Assembly: GCA_964391675.1 (NCBI GenBank) | Contig: CAYMMX010000014.1 | Location: 1 to 27,089 of the forward strand | Direction of reading: 5' to 3' | Source of the DNA: CAYMMX01 sp964391675 | GTDB lineage: Bacteria; Cyanobacteriota; Vampirovibrionia; Gastranaerophilales; Gastranaerophilaceae | DNA: 27,089 bases | Shown: in pieces, positions 21,604 through 27,089 of the stretch | How positions within the stretch are numbered: position 1 is the stretch's first letter | How the letters are laid out: each line of letters opens with the position of its first letter | Program-made: the position numbers and the translations under genes | The notes under the pieces: model-generated | Seen by the model: only the letters and a program-made list of their open reading frames with translations | The model's database searches: none | What the model was told of the DNA's origin: nothing

Positions 21604-21986
21604 GCTCTGACCTTGCACAGTATAAATTTAATTTCAAATACATAACTTGGTCCGCCCGATAACGACAGGCTGGCTTCGTTTGTAATATCCTTCAAATCTG
21701 CCGCCCGGCAACTGTAATATCCTGTAGGCGGATTCACATCGAGCCACGCGCGGATCTTTTCTGCTTCGGAGAACGCATTATATGGATCGGTACATCGGAC
21801 TTGAATTTTTGCCCCCGGATAATCAAGAGTTCCGAGCGCGGTGTAATGCAGGGCGGGTTCGCCATCGCTCGGAAAGATCGCGATGCAGTTTATAACATCT
21901 GAAGGAAATTGCATGCCGTATATGCCAAGCGTCTGCCCCGGCATATCCGCGAGCTTATTTGCCACATCTTCAACTACACTTGACAT
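21600..21986 (-). CDS. Minor capsid/tail-terminator-like protein, second copy
   Basis: At 128 aa it has the same order as the 19962 gene: helix V-V-E-D-V-A-N-K-L-A near 4-13, P-G-A-K-I-Q-V-R-C-T-D near 57-67, helix A-F-S-E-A-E-K-I-R-A-W-L near 71-82, final strand Y-V-F-E-I-K-F-I-L. GGAGG lies 6 nt before ATG and it overlaps the gene before and after. Its place before gpF rather than beside the tail tube suggests a head-side role. Confidence 0.6.
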   Translation of the reverse strand: MSSVVEDVANKLADMPGQTLGIYGMQFPSDVINCIAIFPSDGEPALHYTALGTLDYPGAKIQVRCTDPYNAFSEAEKIRAWLDVNPPTGYYSCRAADLKDITNEASLSLSGGPSYVFEIKFILCKVRA

Positions 21987-22152
21987 TTTGAACCTCCAGC
22001 TGCATAAATCGCCTCATCTCATTTCGCCGCCTAACTCGCGCGCGCCAATCGCGGCAACGTTTGCAATGGCCCATGCAGTATTCGCGATATCGCGAAAAGA
22101 CATAATTGGCTTCCGCCACAACCACAACCTCGGGATCACCCAGGTTAGACAT
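21970..22152 (-). CDS. Small Cys/Arg-rich protein at the head of the virion operon
   Basis: ATG at 22150-22152 has AAGGA 7 nt upstream; an in-frame ATG at 22221 is possible but lacks a good ribosome site. The 60-aa protein has C-M-G-H-C-K-R-C near 27-34, a compact zinc-finger-like cluster, followed by a basic segment R-A-R-V-R-R-R-N-E. It could bind nucleic acid. It overlaps the start of the next gene by 17 nt. No family was recognised. Confidence 0.55.
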   Translation of the reverse strand: MSNLGDPEVVVVAEANYVFSRYREYCMGHCKRCRDWRARVRRRNEMRRFMQLEVQNVKCS

Positions 22153-22280
22153 GATCCATCCTTTCAGGCCGGGCCCGCCAAGAATAGGCCGCTTGTGGTA
22201 AGCTCTGATTGTGTGACTCATCTATGTGTAACCCGCATTTTGCAATGTCTTCAGAAAGCGACTTTTGGCGATGAAACATT

Positions 22281-22291
22281 ATTATAAATAG
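22281..22291 (-). promoter_or_regulatory. TATA box of the virion operon
   Basis: CTATTTATAAT on the minus strand predicts initiation near 22258, leaving a leader of about 100 nt before the 22152 start. The stretch 22292-22512 has no gene. It holds an 8-bp inverted repeat, GCAAATCG 22341-22348 and CGATTTGC 22362-22369, upstream of this promoter, possibly an operator. Confidence 0.5.
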
Positions 22292-22513
22292 CAGTTTGAC
22301 CTCTGCCCCCCATATGTCGCGCTCTGGAAATGGCCTCATCGCAAATCGATAAGCTGAGGCGCGATTTGCCAGATAAGACCAGCCACAGATGACGGTTCTC
22401 TCCCATGCCTATATACTATGTAATATCGGTCTGGTTAGGAAGAGGTTCGCAGGTTATACATGGTAGTATGTGCAACTTGCAAGTGTGATATATGTTAGCA
22501 TGTGTCAGGATAA

Positions 22514-22539
22514 GTATTTATACTAGTATAGACTCTATA
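22514..22539 (+). promoter_or_regulatory. Leaderless promoter with dyad operator
   Basis: GTATTTATAC (22514-22523) is centred about 26 nt before the ATG at 22546, so the transcript should begin at or near the start codon. Immediately after it TATAGA (22527-22532) and TCTATA (22534-22539) form a perfect inverted repeat around one base. This lies where a bound repressor would block initiation. The TATA decamer recurs at 25285-25294. Confidence 0.5.
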
Positions 22540-22545
22540 GTATCT

Positions 22546-22731
22546 ATGGCAACTGAAGTAATATGCTCAATAGGACATCTAGGGACGCTCATGATCGGCG
22601 AACATCTGAATACCTCATCGGGGGGTGCGTTTTCAGATGAGATGATCACAGAGGCAATAGCGGTCTGGAATGCGCAGGAGCCCTTTGTACCGTTTGACGA
22701 ATTCGATGGGTGCGAGATAGGAGAGGAATAA
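22546..22731 (+). CDS. Acidic 61-aa protein, leaderless
   Basis: ATG at 22546 follows a TATA box by 25 nt with no ribosome site; the more upstream frame opening at 22492 precedes the promoter. The protein has a hydrophobic start (V-I-C-S-I-G-H-L-G-T-L), a helix (D-E-M-I-T-E-A-I-A-V-W) and a strongly acidic end (F-D-E-F-D-G-C-E-I-G-E-E). No family was recognised. The following gene starts one nucleotide after its stop. Confidence 0.55.
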   Translation: MATEVICSIGHLGTLMIGEHLNTSSGGAFSDEMITEAIAVWNAQEPFVPFDEFDGCEIGEE

Positions 22732-22732
22732 A

Positions 22733-23173
22733 ATGGTAACTGATGAATTGAAGGCAAGAATCATGGCGGGGGACTTGCCACATACCGATCCCGAAAAACT
22801 GAGAATCGCTGAAGAAGAAATGCTTAGAGAATCCTTTGCCGGATTCTCTGAGAAGATCGCGCGCGGGGCAACTTCCTGGAATAAAGTATATCCTGGCAAA
22901 AAGGAAGTGCCGCGAAACGTGGCCGTTGCCTGCCGGGCTTGTATGCAGATGGCCCGCGCCAAAGGTGGTTATCCCACGGATTACATGGAAATGGCTTGCC
23001 AACTAAGGCGCGTCGAAGTATCGGATTTCGTAGAGAGCTTAGATCAGCTCTCCGACGATGCCCCAACGACGATCCAAGTTTCCCGCGTCAATCGCGATAG
23101 GCTCAGAGCGTTCGGCTATCCGATAGATGCGGCATTGAGTCGCGTCTTGGATATAGCCGAAAAATCCGCCTAG
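22733..23173 (+). CDS. Hypothetical 146-aa protein with RHH-like end
   Basis: GGAGAGG precedes the ATG by 7 nt. Residues 1-50 are acidic and helical, 60-90 contain P-R-N-V-A-V-A-C-R-A-C-M-Q-M-A with one C-x2-C pair, and the C-terminus has T-T-I-Q-V-S-R-V-N-R-D-R-L-R-A-F-G then A-A-L-S-R-V-L. That tail reads as strand plus two helices in the RHH manner, hinting at autoregulation through the dyad at 22527-22539. It overlaps the convergent Gly-rich gene by 4 nt. Confidence 0.6.
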   Translation: MVTDELKARIMAGDLPHTDPEKLRIAEEEMLRESFAGFSEKIARGATSWNKVYPGKKEVPRNVAVACRACMQMARAKGGYPTDYMEMACQLRRVEVSDFVESLDQLSDDAPTTIQVSRVNRDRLRAFGYPIDAALSRVLDIAEKSA

Positions 23174-23622
23174 CCTAGCAAGTCATCTACGGCTCTTTTC
23201 ATTCGTCCCGTCCTGCCAACGGAGTCCGGGACTATGTGGAGGCCCCGGTATTCTTGCCCGCCATAACGGGCATCATTTGCTTTTTTCGTGATATATCCCG
23301 CGTTCTGTGATCTGCCCTTGGTGCCGCTATGCGTTGAATCCATCGGGACATATAGCCTCTCCTTATCCCCCCTTACCCACAATTTAGGAGCCACCGTTTG
23401 GCCCCATTTCGTTTCGACTGAATTTTTATTTACGAAATTGCCCCATCCGGGCATCATCTCATAAGGCGTTGCTTGTACTTGTGCAGGCGTCAGTGGGCCA
23501 GCATTCGCCTTATTCGCCTCTCTCACCACTTCGCCCGGCTGCCCGGCGTCCCCATTCTTGGACATGTCGCCACCAGATCCAGATCGCCCACCATTCCCGC
23601 CCCCGCCGCCTTTAGCACCCAT
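23170..23622 (-). CDS. Gly-rich-N-terminus protein, partner of DUF4417
   Basis: ATG at 23620-23622 has GAGGTG 8 nt upstream, overlapping the DUF4417 stop by one base. Residues 1-28 are Gly/Ser/Asn with basic residues (G-A-K-G-G-G-G-G-N-G-G-R), then a linker with A-N-A-G-P-L-T-P-A-Q-V-Q. From residue 50 there is a compact domain with P-Y-E-M-M-P-G-W-G-N-F-V, K-L-W-V-R-G-D-K-E-R-L-Y-V and a Lys/Arg end. No family is certain. It depends on the previous gene for translation, so the two probably work together. Confidence 0.55.
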   Translation of the reverse strand: MGAKGGGGGNGGRSGSGGDMSKNGDAGQPGEVVREANKANAGPLTPAQVQATPYEMMPGWGNFVNKNSVETKWGQTVAPKLWVRGDKERLYVPMDSTHSGTKGRSQNAGYITKKANDARYGGQEYRGLHIVPDSVGRTGRMKRAVDDLLG

Positions 23623-24320
23623 TAACAAGTCACCTCGATTGCTTTCCTCATTGCCTTAGATTCATCTCTCTTCTGCCAAATGCTGCTTTGCTCACTCACA
23701 TATATCCATCCTGATCTCTTGCAAAGCTCTTCAATTTCTTTCCTATGCCCATAAACCAGGAACTTGATCTGATCTGTCCCGGCGTGAGATTCTGCCAGGC
23801 TTGCCTGATCGGTAATCGTTTGCAGCGAGTCGTTCTTATGTACCCTTGTCGAGAACGATTTATAACCTAGAGGTACGCCTAAAAGGTTCTCTTCTGCCCA
23901 TCTTGGAGCCACGTTTAGGTCAACAAAACATCTCATGCCGTGCTCTTGCAGGTATCGCGACAAATGCCTTTTCTTATAGATTTGCCAGATGGCTCTCGCT
24001 CTGGGCTGCGCGTTGGAAGTGGAAAAATTGATCTCACAAAATGAGGGGGCACCAGATCGCCAAATACGGTCAGGACGTTCCCATAATTTCCAGAACTCTT
24101 GCCCATATTCGACAGCATTTCCAAGAGCGTTAAACCGGTAATCATCCACATAGAAATGAATGGTTCGGCCTACATAATCGCGATCCCGGCGAACCGAACC
24201 ATACGCCAAAGGATAATCTGCAAAATCTGCTTCCATCGATTTTAGGAGATCGGGAATCCCGTCTTCATTCGATGAAGGCCAGCAACAATCGGGAAGGTCG
24301 CTTATGGTGATCAGCTCCAT
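23622..24320 (-). CDS. DUF4417-like protein, 232 aa
   Basis: The order of motifs fits DUF4417: an early loop with Y-G-S-V-R-R-D-R-D, F-Y-V-D-D-Y-R-F-N-A-L near 55-65, then F-C-E-I-N-F-S-T-S near 92-100, R-A-R-A-I-W-Q-I-Y near 105-113, H-G-M-R-C-F-V-D-L-N near 126-135 and F-L-V-Y-G-H-R-K-E-I-E near 188-198. The family is widespread in phages and mobile elements and has no established function. The ATG lacks a clear ribosome site and lies just beyond one arm of the 16-bp palindrome. Confidence 0.65.
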   Translation of the reverse strand: MELITISDLPDCCWPSSNEDGIPDLLKSMEADFADYPLAYGSVRRDRDYVGRTIHFYVDDYRFNALGNAVEYGQEFWKLWERPDRIWRSGAPSFCEINFSTSNAQPRARAIWQIYKKRHLSRYLQEHGMRCFVDLNVAPRWAEENLLGVPLGYKSFSTRVHKNDSLQTITDQASLAESHAGTDQIKFLVYGHRKEIEELCKRSGWIYVSEQSSIWQKRDESKAMRKAIEVTC

Positions 24321-24332
24321 GAAAGTAGTTAT

Positions 24333-24519
24333 TTTTTAACTAAACTATCTACCAGAAAATCTATGCTAGATACTTGTTTATATACAGTTATAATAAATTT
24401 CTTATTATCTATCTCTATCTCAAACTAATCAATATCAATCAAACTGAGAAATTCGCCTCAGTTTTATGCAGAGTTTAGCCGGGCCTTCTAGGGATCGCGA
24501 TAAATAGTTTAGTTAAAAA
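24333..24519. repeat. Long-range 16-bp perfect inverted repeat enclosing a hairpin
   Basis: TTTTTAACTAAACTAT (24333-24348) is repeated in reverse complement at 24504-24519. The 155 bp between hold AT-rich DNA, a TATA box (TGTATATAAAC on the minus strand, near 24373-24384) that would promote the DUF4417 gene, and a second dyad at 24441-24464. The whole intergenic stretch 24321-24530 has no gene. It could be a replication origin, an operator pair looping DNA, or an attachment/resolution site. Confidence 0.6.
24441..24464. repeat. Hairpin or operator dyad
   Basis: AAACTGAG (24441-24448) and CTCAGTTT (24457-24464) pair perfectly around an 8-nt centre. It is near the middle of the interval bounded by the 16-bp inverted repeats, upstream of the minus-strand TATA box, so binding there could regulate the DUF4417 pair or mark an origin. 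Confidence 0.5.
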
Positions 24520-24530
24520 GAAACTATCTC

Positions 24531-25052
24531 TTAGGCAATCTTAGGAATTATGGTGAGCCATTTCTTACGGCCATCGTTCTTATCCTTCTGCCGCGCATAC
24601 TTGCCAGGATGCCCTTTCATCAGGGCGGCAACGGCCAGGTTAAGCTTAACATCGTCTATCTCAAGGAAGCCCTTTAGAGCCTCATAGCTGGCCTTATGGT
24701 CAGGTCTCGCTGCCATGTAGTGATCTATCCTCGCGGCGCGATCCTGGGAGGTTTGGCCCGGTTCTTTGGCCGGATGTTCAAGCTTCGCGAGTCTTTGGTT
24801 CAATTTCGCCAGAGCTTCATCATAAGACGCTATGATACTTCCATCCTTCCCGGATAGCTCAAATTCCGTCTTCGCTAAACGCTCAGAAAGGGCCTTATTG
24901 TCCTGTCTAAGGGCATTTATCTCTTCCTGCCGGAGATCGTTGAGCCTTCGCGATTCTGTGAGTTTCTGGCCGATTTTGGCAACCTGAGCAGCTTCTAGGA
25001 TGATAATCTCAGATGGCAAAGCATTTATGCTATTAACGCCTAAGTTATCCAT
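24531..25052 (-). CDS. Coiled-coil protein with winged-helix-like end, 173 aa
   Basis: Residues 30-95 form a long charged coiled coil (R-R-L-N-D-L-R-Q-E-E-I-N-A-L, then Y-D-E-A-L-A-K-L-N-Q-R-L-A-K-L-E). Residues about 105-173 look like a small helical DNA-binding domain ending in a basic tail (K-Y-A-R-Q-K-D-K-N-D-G-R-K-K-W-L). Such layouts occur in plasmid/virus partition or replication-control proteins. It ends beside the 24504-24519 repeat. It follows the RHH gene by 23 nt; no clear ribosome site was found before ATG 25052. Confidence 0.6.
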   Translation of the reverse strand: MDNLGVNSINALPSEIIILEAAQVAKIGQKLTESRRLNDLRQEEINALRQDNKALSERLAKTEFELSGKDGSIIASYDEALAKLNQRLAKLEHPAKEPGQTSQDRAARIDHYMAARPDHKASYEALKGFLEIDDVKLNLAVAALMKGHPGKYARQKDKNDGRKKWLTIIPKIA

Positions 25053-25075
25053 GCTAATCCACTATCCAGGATTGC

Positions 25076-25261
25076 TTAGGCGGGGCAGGTGTCGGCCTGC
25101 TCTCCTATTTCGTTTTTCGCCACTGTCAGACCTTTCATGAGCAGATCATTTATCACCCTGGATTGATCTCTGAAAGAGCATTCTGCATCGGCCATGTAAT
25201 GCTTAAGAGCCTTCGCGACTTCGGGCTCTAAGCTTATTGTCGTCTTGCCTTTTTGACTCAT
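25076..25261 (-). CDS. Ribbon-helix-helix regulator, 61 aa
   Basis: An N-terminal strand (K-T-T-I-S-L) is followed by helix E-V-A-K-A-L-K-H-Y-M and a second helix S-R-V-I-N-D-L-L-M-K-G-L, a standard RHH fold. The ATG is about 25-30 nt downstream of a TATA box in GGTATAAATACC, so the transcript is probably leaderless or nearly so. It is divergent from the operon of small proteins starting at 25381 and is the obvious candidate to repress that operon and itself. Confidence 0.75.
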   Translation of the reverse strand: MSQKGKTTISLEPEVAKALKHYMADAECSFRDQSRVINDLLMKGLTVAKNEIGEQADTCPA

Positions 25262-25283
25262 GAGAAGCTTATAGGTTGCTTAT

Positions 25284-25346
25284 GGTATTTATACCTTTTT
25301 AAGTTGAGTACTTAATTGATTTAGGTACTAGAAAGGTTAATATACT
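25284..25346. promoter_or_regulatory. Divergent promoter region of RHH gene and small-gene operon
   Basis: GGTATTTATACC at 25284-25295 contains the minus-strand TATA box and has symmetric ends (GGTAT and ATACC). On the plus strand TAATATACT at 25338-25346 is a TATA box for a start near 25368. Between them AGTAC (25308-25312) and GTACT (25325-25329) form a loose inverted repeat. The arrangement supports control of both promoters by the RHH protein. Confidence 0.5.
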
Positions 25347-25380
25347 AGCGATGCCTGCTAGGGTATAGAGGCAAGAAAAC

Positions 25381-25530
25381 ATGACAACATATGAAGAGCT
25401 GATTAACAATGCAAATGATGATCTGAATCACCTGAAAGCTTTGATCTTCGCGAGAGGCGTTAAGCCGTCTGATGAGGTAGACGAGGCGTTCTTTGATGTG
25501 CTTGAAGAGGAAGGATACCAGGTGGCTTAA
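25381..25530 (+). CDS. Small acidic protein, 49 aa
   Basis: First gene of the right-hand operon; GAGG lies 9 nt before the ATG. About twelve Asp/Glu against three Lys/Arg make it strongly acidic. It is helical: Y-E-E-L-I-N-N-A-N-D-D-L-N-H-L-K near 4-19, then A-R-G-V-K-P-S-D-E-V-D-E-A-F-F-D-V-L. No family was recognised. Size, charge and place behind a divergent RHH repressor are features seen in anti-defence genes, but this is inference. Confidence 0.6.
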   Translation: MTTYEELINNANDDLNHLKALIFARGVKPSDEVDEAFFDVLEEEGYQVA

Positions 25531-25550
25531 TCCCGGGAGATGAAAAGGAC

Positions 25551-25697
25551 ATGCCCATATCACAAGAACGAATCGAGGAGATTCGCAAGCTTCCAGATAG
25601 GGAAATTCTGGAAGAGGTATTGCACATCGCCGGATTCAAGAAGATGCCCCCGCTTGCGCCCTACCACAAGAGGGCAGGCATACAGAGCAGGAGATGA
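25551..25697 (+). CDS. Small protein, 48 aa
   Basis: The ATG at 25551 stands directly after the 15-base unit GGAGATGAAAAGGAC, which is repeated before the next gene. The peptide has an amphipathic helix (Q-E-R-I-E-E-I-R-K-L), D-R-E-I-L-E-E-V-L-H-I-A-G-F, and a basic Pro-rich end. Another frame starting at 25540 is open for 62 codons, but it reads as Arg/Cys-rich low-quality sequence and runs across the next gene, so this frame is preferred. Confidence 0.5.
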   Translation: MPISQERIEEIRKLPDREILEEVLHIAGFKKMPPLAPYHKRAGIQSRR

Positions 25698-25705
25698 AAA
25701 GGACC

Positions 25706-25864
25706 ATGAAACATACTGTAGAAATTGAGATCGAAGTAGAGGCAGAATCGCCCGAAGAGGCCGCACAGATAGCGGAAGACGCTATAGAATCGCATGATTC
25801 ATTTCCTACCATCAAGAGCGTGTTCGTGCATAATTCAAACGTCCATTACATGAGGTGTGCCTGA
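25706..25864 (+). CDS. Small acidic protein, 52 aa
   Basis: Start taken at 25706 just after the second copy of the 15-base unit; an in-frame ATG at 25694, overlapping the previous stop as ATGA, is an alternative. The protein opens with alternating strand residues (H-T-V-E-I-E-I-E-V-E-A-E), then a helix P-E-E-A-A-Q-I-A-E-D-A-I, then strand K-S-V-F-V-H. The beta-alpha-beta arrangement and high acidity are clear; the function is not. Confidence 0.55.
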   Translation: MKHTVEIEIEVEAESPEEAAQIAEDAIESHDSFPTIKSVFVHNSNVHYMRCA

Positions 25865-25865
25865 G

Positions 25866-26015
25866 ATGTCTCTCGCTTCAGCTCAGCGCCTCTATGATCG
25901 CCAGGAAGATCCTAATGGCCTGGTAGACGATGATTATCCCGAAGTGCTGCCTTTGTCGGAGTCGGAGATAGATGATATTGAGGCTGTGTACCGACAGATC
26001 AAGAAGGTGGCCTAA
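25866..26015 (+). CDS. Small acidic protein, 49 aa
   Basis: ATG at 25866 follows the preceding stop by one base, with GAGGTG 10 nt upstream. The sequence has Q-R-L-Y-D-R-Q-E-D-P-N-G near 7-18, D-D-D-Y-P-E-V-L-P-L near 21-30, and a helical end S-E-I-D-D-I-E-A-V-Y-R-Q-I. About twelve acidic residues. No family was recognised. Confidence 0.55.
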   Translation: MSLASAQRLYDRQEDPNGLVDDDYPEVLPLSESEIDDIEAVYRQIKKVA

Positions 26016-26016
26016 T

Positions 26017-26235
26017 ATGGCCTGCCCTAACATCGACAAAACAATCCAAAGAACCTCATATATGGAGCCAATCGCATACGGTGGATACGTCTATTGGCGG
26101 CGCAAGAACATGGATGGCAAGATTGAAAATGTCCAATTCTGCAAGAAGATTGGCAGGAAAAAAGACGTTTTCGAGTGCTTATGCGAATATAAGGCTTGCC
26201 GGGCCTATGATCCGGCTGATGAGGAGATGATTTGA
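26017..26235 (+). CDS. Cys-containing small protein, 72 aa
   Basis: The start is ATG 26017 one base after the previous stop, with AGGTGG 8 nt upstream. Residues include A-C-P-N-I near 2-6, Y-V-Y-W-R-R-K-N-M-D-G-K near 25-36, Q-F-C-K-K near 41-45 and E-C-L-C-E-Y-K-A-C near 55-63. Five cysteines, three in the C-terminal cluster, suggest a zinc-binding fold, perhaps a small ribbon. No family was recognised. Confidence 0.6.
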   Translation: MACPNIDKTIQRTSYMEPIAYGGYVYWRRKNMDGKIENVQFCKKIGRKKDVFECLCEYKACRAYDPADEEMI

Positions 26236-26236
26236 G

Positions 26237-26395
26237 GTGCAACTAGAAATCGATGATATGGATAAGTTTATATTAATCTCTTTGGTGGGAAGTCACATCA
26301 GATGGATTGAAACCGAACTTGGAGGAGACGACCGTGTGAAAGGCGAGATTAGTTCGCATTTGTTCGCATTAGAGAAGCGATTGGCGGAGATCTGA
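26237..26395 (+). CDS. Small helical protein, 52 aa, GTG start
   Basis: GTG at 26237 follows the previous stop by one base, with GAGGAG about 10 nt upstream; ATG 26258 is an alternative. The middle is helical (D-K-F-I-L-I-S-L-V-G-S-H-I-R-W-I-E-T-E-L) and the end is another helix (S-S-H-L-F-A-L-E-K-R-L-A-E-I). A two-helix hairpin is likely. Function unknown. Confidence 0.5.
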   Translation: MQLEIDDMDKFILISLVGSHIRWIETELGGDDRVKGEISSHLFALEKRLAEI

Positions 26396-26396
26396 T

Positions 26397-26555
26397 ATGC
26401 CGCCATTCACCATTTCCGGCCTCATCCTAACCCCCCAATATGACGACCGCCTAGAGGAATATGGCGGCTGTCTGGATGAGGACAAAGAGTTTATCGCATG
26501 TGAGGGGTGCCCGTATAAGCGAAAATGTCCGATAAATGGAGATGAGGAAGAATGA
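26397..26555 (+). CDS. Small Cys4 protein, 52 aa
   Basis: GGAG lies 7 nt before the ATG. The second half has C-L-D-E-D near 28-32, then A-C-E-G-C-P-Y-K-R-K-C near 37-47, giving four cysteines that can hold zinc, followed by an acidic end. Its TGA overlaps the next ATG. A similar C-x2-C...C layout is found in the small protein at 522-665. Confidence 0.55.
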   Translation: MPPFTISGLILTPQYDDRLEEYGGCLDEDKEFIACEGCPYKRKCPINGDEEE

Positions 26556-26773
26556 AGAAATCAGATCGTTGCCAGGGTTGCCGTGATAACTTCTACAACG
26601 GCAACAATCAGTATGGAATAAGGGAATGCTGGCACCTTAAAGATGCCGAGGTCGTATGGCGAAAGTGTGTTCCATACACGCTTGTTCCGCCTTGGACGAT
26701 GAAAGCGGAGAGAGTCCTATCCTGTTATAAGCGGTCTGGATACGCATACATAAAGCCGGATAGAACGTGCTGA
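26552..26773 (+). CDS. Small Cys-rich protein, 73 aa
   Basis: Start overlaps the preceding stop as ATGA, with GAGG just upstream. Cysteines occur in C-Q-G-C near 7-10, E-C-W-H near 26-29, K-C-V-P near 39-42, then S-C-Y-K and a C-terminal Cys. Aromatic residues (F-Y, W, Y) lie between. It probably binds one or two zinc ions. It is the last gene before the convergent protease gene. Confidence 0.6.
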   Translation: MKKSDRCQGCRDNFYNGNNQYGIRECWHLKDAEVVWRKCVPYTLVPPWTMKAERVLSCYKRSGYAYIKPDRTC

Positions 26774-26782
26774 GGGGGCTAT

Positions 26783-27089
26783 TCACCCATACATTTTCGC
26801 AATCCCTATCCTATCCCCGGCCCCAAGAGATATCTTCACTTTTTTATAATATCCATACATCACCTGCTCCGAATCGCCACTTGCATACAGGTCTCCCAAC
26901 CCGAGCGAATGCCCCAGCTCATGCAGCATGATCGTGTGCACATCCGCGCCAACCGTACCAGACGTGCGCCAGGCATATTTTGTGTTGAACACGATATCAG
27001 AGTCCACAATTGTTTTATATCCATCTACTAATGTGCTCTTATACCAGGTTCTTGAATATGCCAGGCAGTTGTTGAGGAAAGGCTTCCAG
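26783..27089 (-). CDS. Matrixin-like zinc metalloprotease, N-terminus beyond the window
   Basis: The frame stays open to the right edge, so the start lies outside. The zinc site is complete: L-H-E-L-G-H-S-L-G-L-G-D (HExxHxxGxxD type), followed about 11 residues on by V-M-Y-G-Y-Y, a Met-turn. Upstream is the strand S-D-I-V-F-N. The closing G-D-R-I-G-I-A-K-M-Y-G matches small archaeal matrixins, usually secreted. It could degrade surface protein; whether it belongs to the virus or flanking host DNA cannot be told. Confidence 0.8.
   Translation of the reverse strand, partial: WKPFLNNCLAYSRTWYKSTLVDGYKTIVDSDIVFNTKYAWRTSGTVGADVHTIMLHELGHSLGLGDLYASGDSEQVMYGYYKKVKISLGAGDRIGIAKMYG

Noticed and set aside
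22431..22460. TTCGCA-containing stretch that faintly resembles a tRNA T-arm
   Set aside because: No acceptor or anticodon stem can be formed around it; no tRNA was found in the window.
24333..24519. Inverted repeats considered as ends of an insertion sequence
   Set aside because: Only 155 bp lie between the arms, with no transposase and no flanking target duplication seen.
25540..25728. 62-codon Arg/Cys-rich plus-strand frame
   Set aside because: It has GGGAG abutting the ATG and overlaps the two better frames at 25551 and 25706.

Overview
The window looks like most of a tailed archaeal virus or provirus with a methanogen host, probably of the Methanosarcinales/Methanotrichales type. Promoters are archaeal: TATA elements lie about 25 nt upstream of either leaderless starts or short leaders with GGAGG-type ribosome sites. 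One gene matches FilR1, a regulator family known from methanogens, and another is a UbiA-like prenyltransferase of an archaeal kind. No bacterial -35/-10 logic is needed anywhere. The virion genes are siphovirus-like (Caudoviricetes). No terminase, portal, major capsid protein, integrase, tRNA or CRISPR array was found here, so these would lie outside the window if present.

Layout. (a) 1-3859, minus strand: an early-type operon starting at a TATA box near 3899. It holds a secreted small glycoprotein-like protein, a short Dcm-like methylase, winged-helix proteins, MazG-like pyrophosphohydrolase, a glutaredoxin, dCMP deaminase and many very small genes, nearly all joined by 4-base ATGA overlaps. 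A separately promoted Sm-like gene runs off the left edge. (b) 3925-6880: a candidate structured RNA, an RHH repressor with a dyad operator, a leaderless UbiA prenyltransferase, a FilR1 operon (68-aa protein, RHH-like protein, FilR1, 29-aa membrane peptide) and a divergent RHH+HTH regulator. (c) 22280 down to 6885, minus strand: the virion module. In order it has a Cys-rich small protein, tail-terminator-like protein, Mu gpF-like head protein, gp10-like connector, second terminator-like protein, two paralogous tail tube proteins with their own promoter, frameshifted tail chaperones, a 1353-aa tape measure, Tal-like hub, Dit-like protein, two fibre proteins and a LamG protein. A two-gene secreted cassette on the opposite strand (12645-13531) interrupts it. 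(d) 22546-27089: a leaderless pair of plus-strand genes, a DUF4417 pair, a 186-bp intergenic palindrome, two DNA-binding-type proteins, a divergent operon of eight very small acidic or Cys-rich proteins, and a truncated matrixin-like protease.

How it fits together: (a) supplies nucleotide and DNA-modification functions, (b) regulators and possible host-modifying genes, (c) the particle, and (d) probable replication/regulatory sites plus a candidate counter-defence cluster. Many genes of 24-75 codons were read by hand from frame, ribosome site and overlap; their existence is well supported by spacing, their functions mostly are not. All family names are from recognition of motifs, not from a search.
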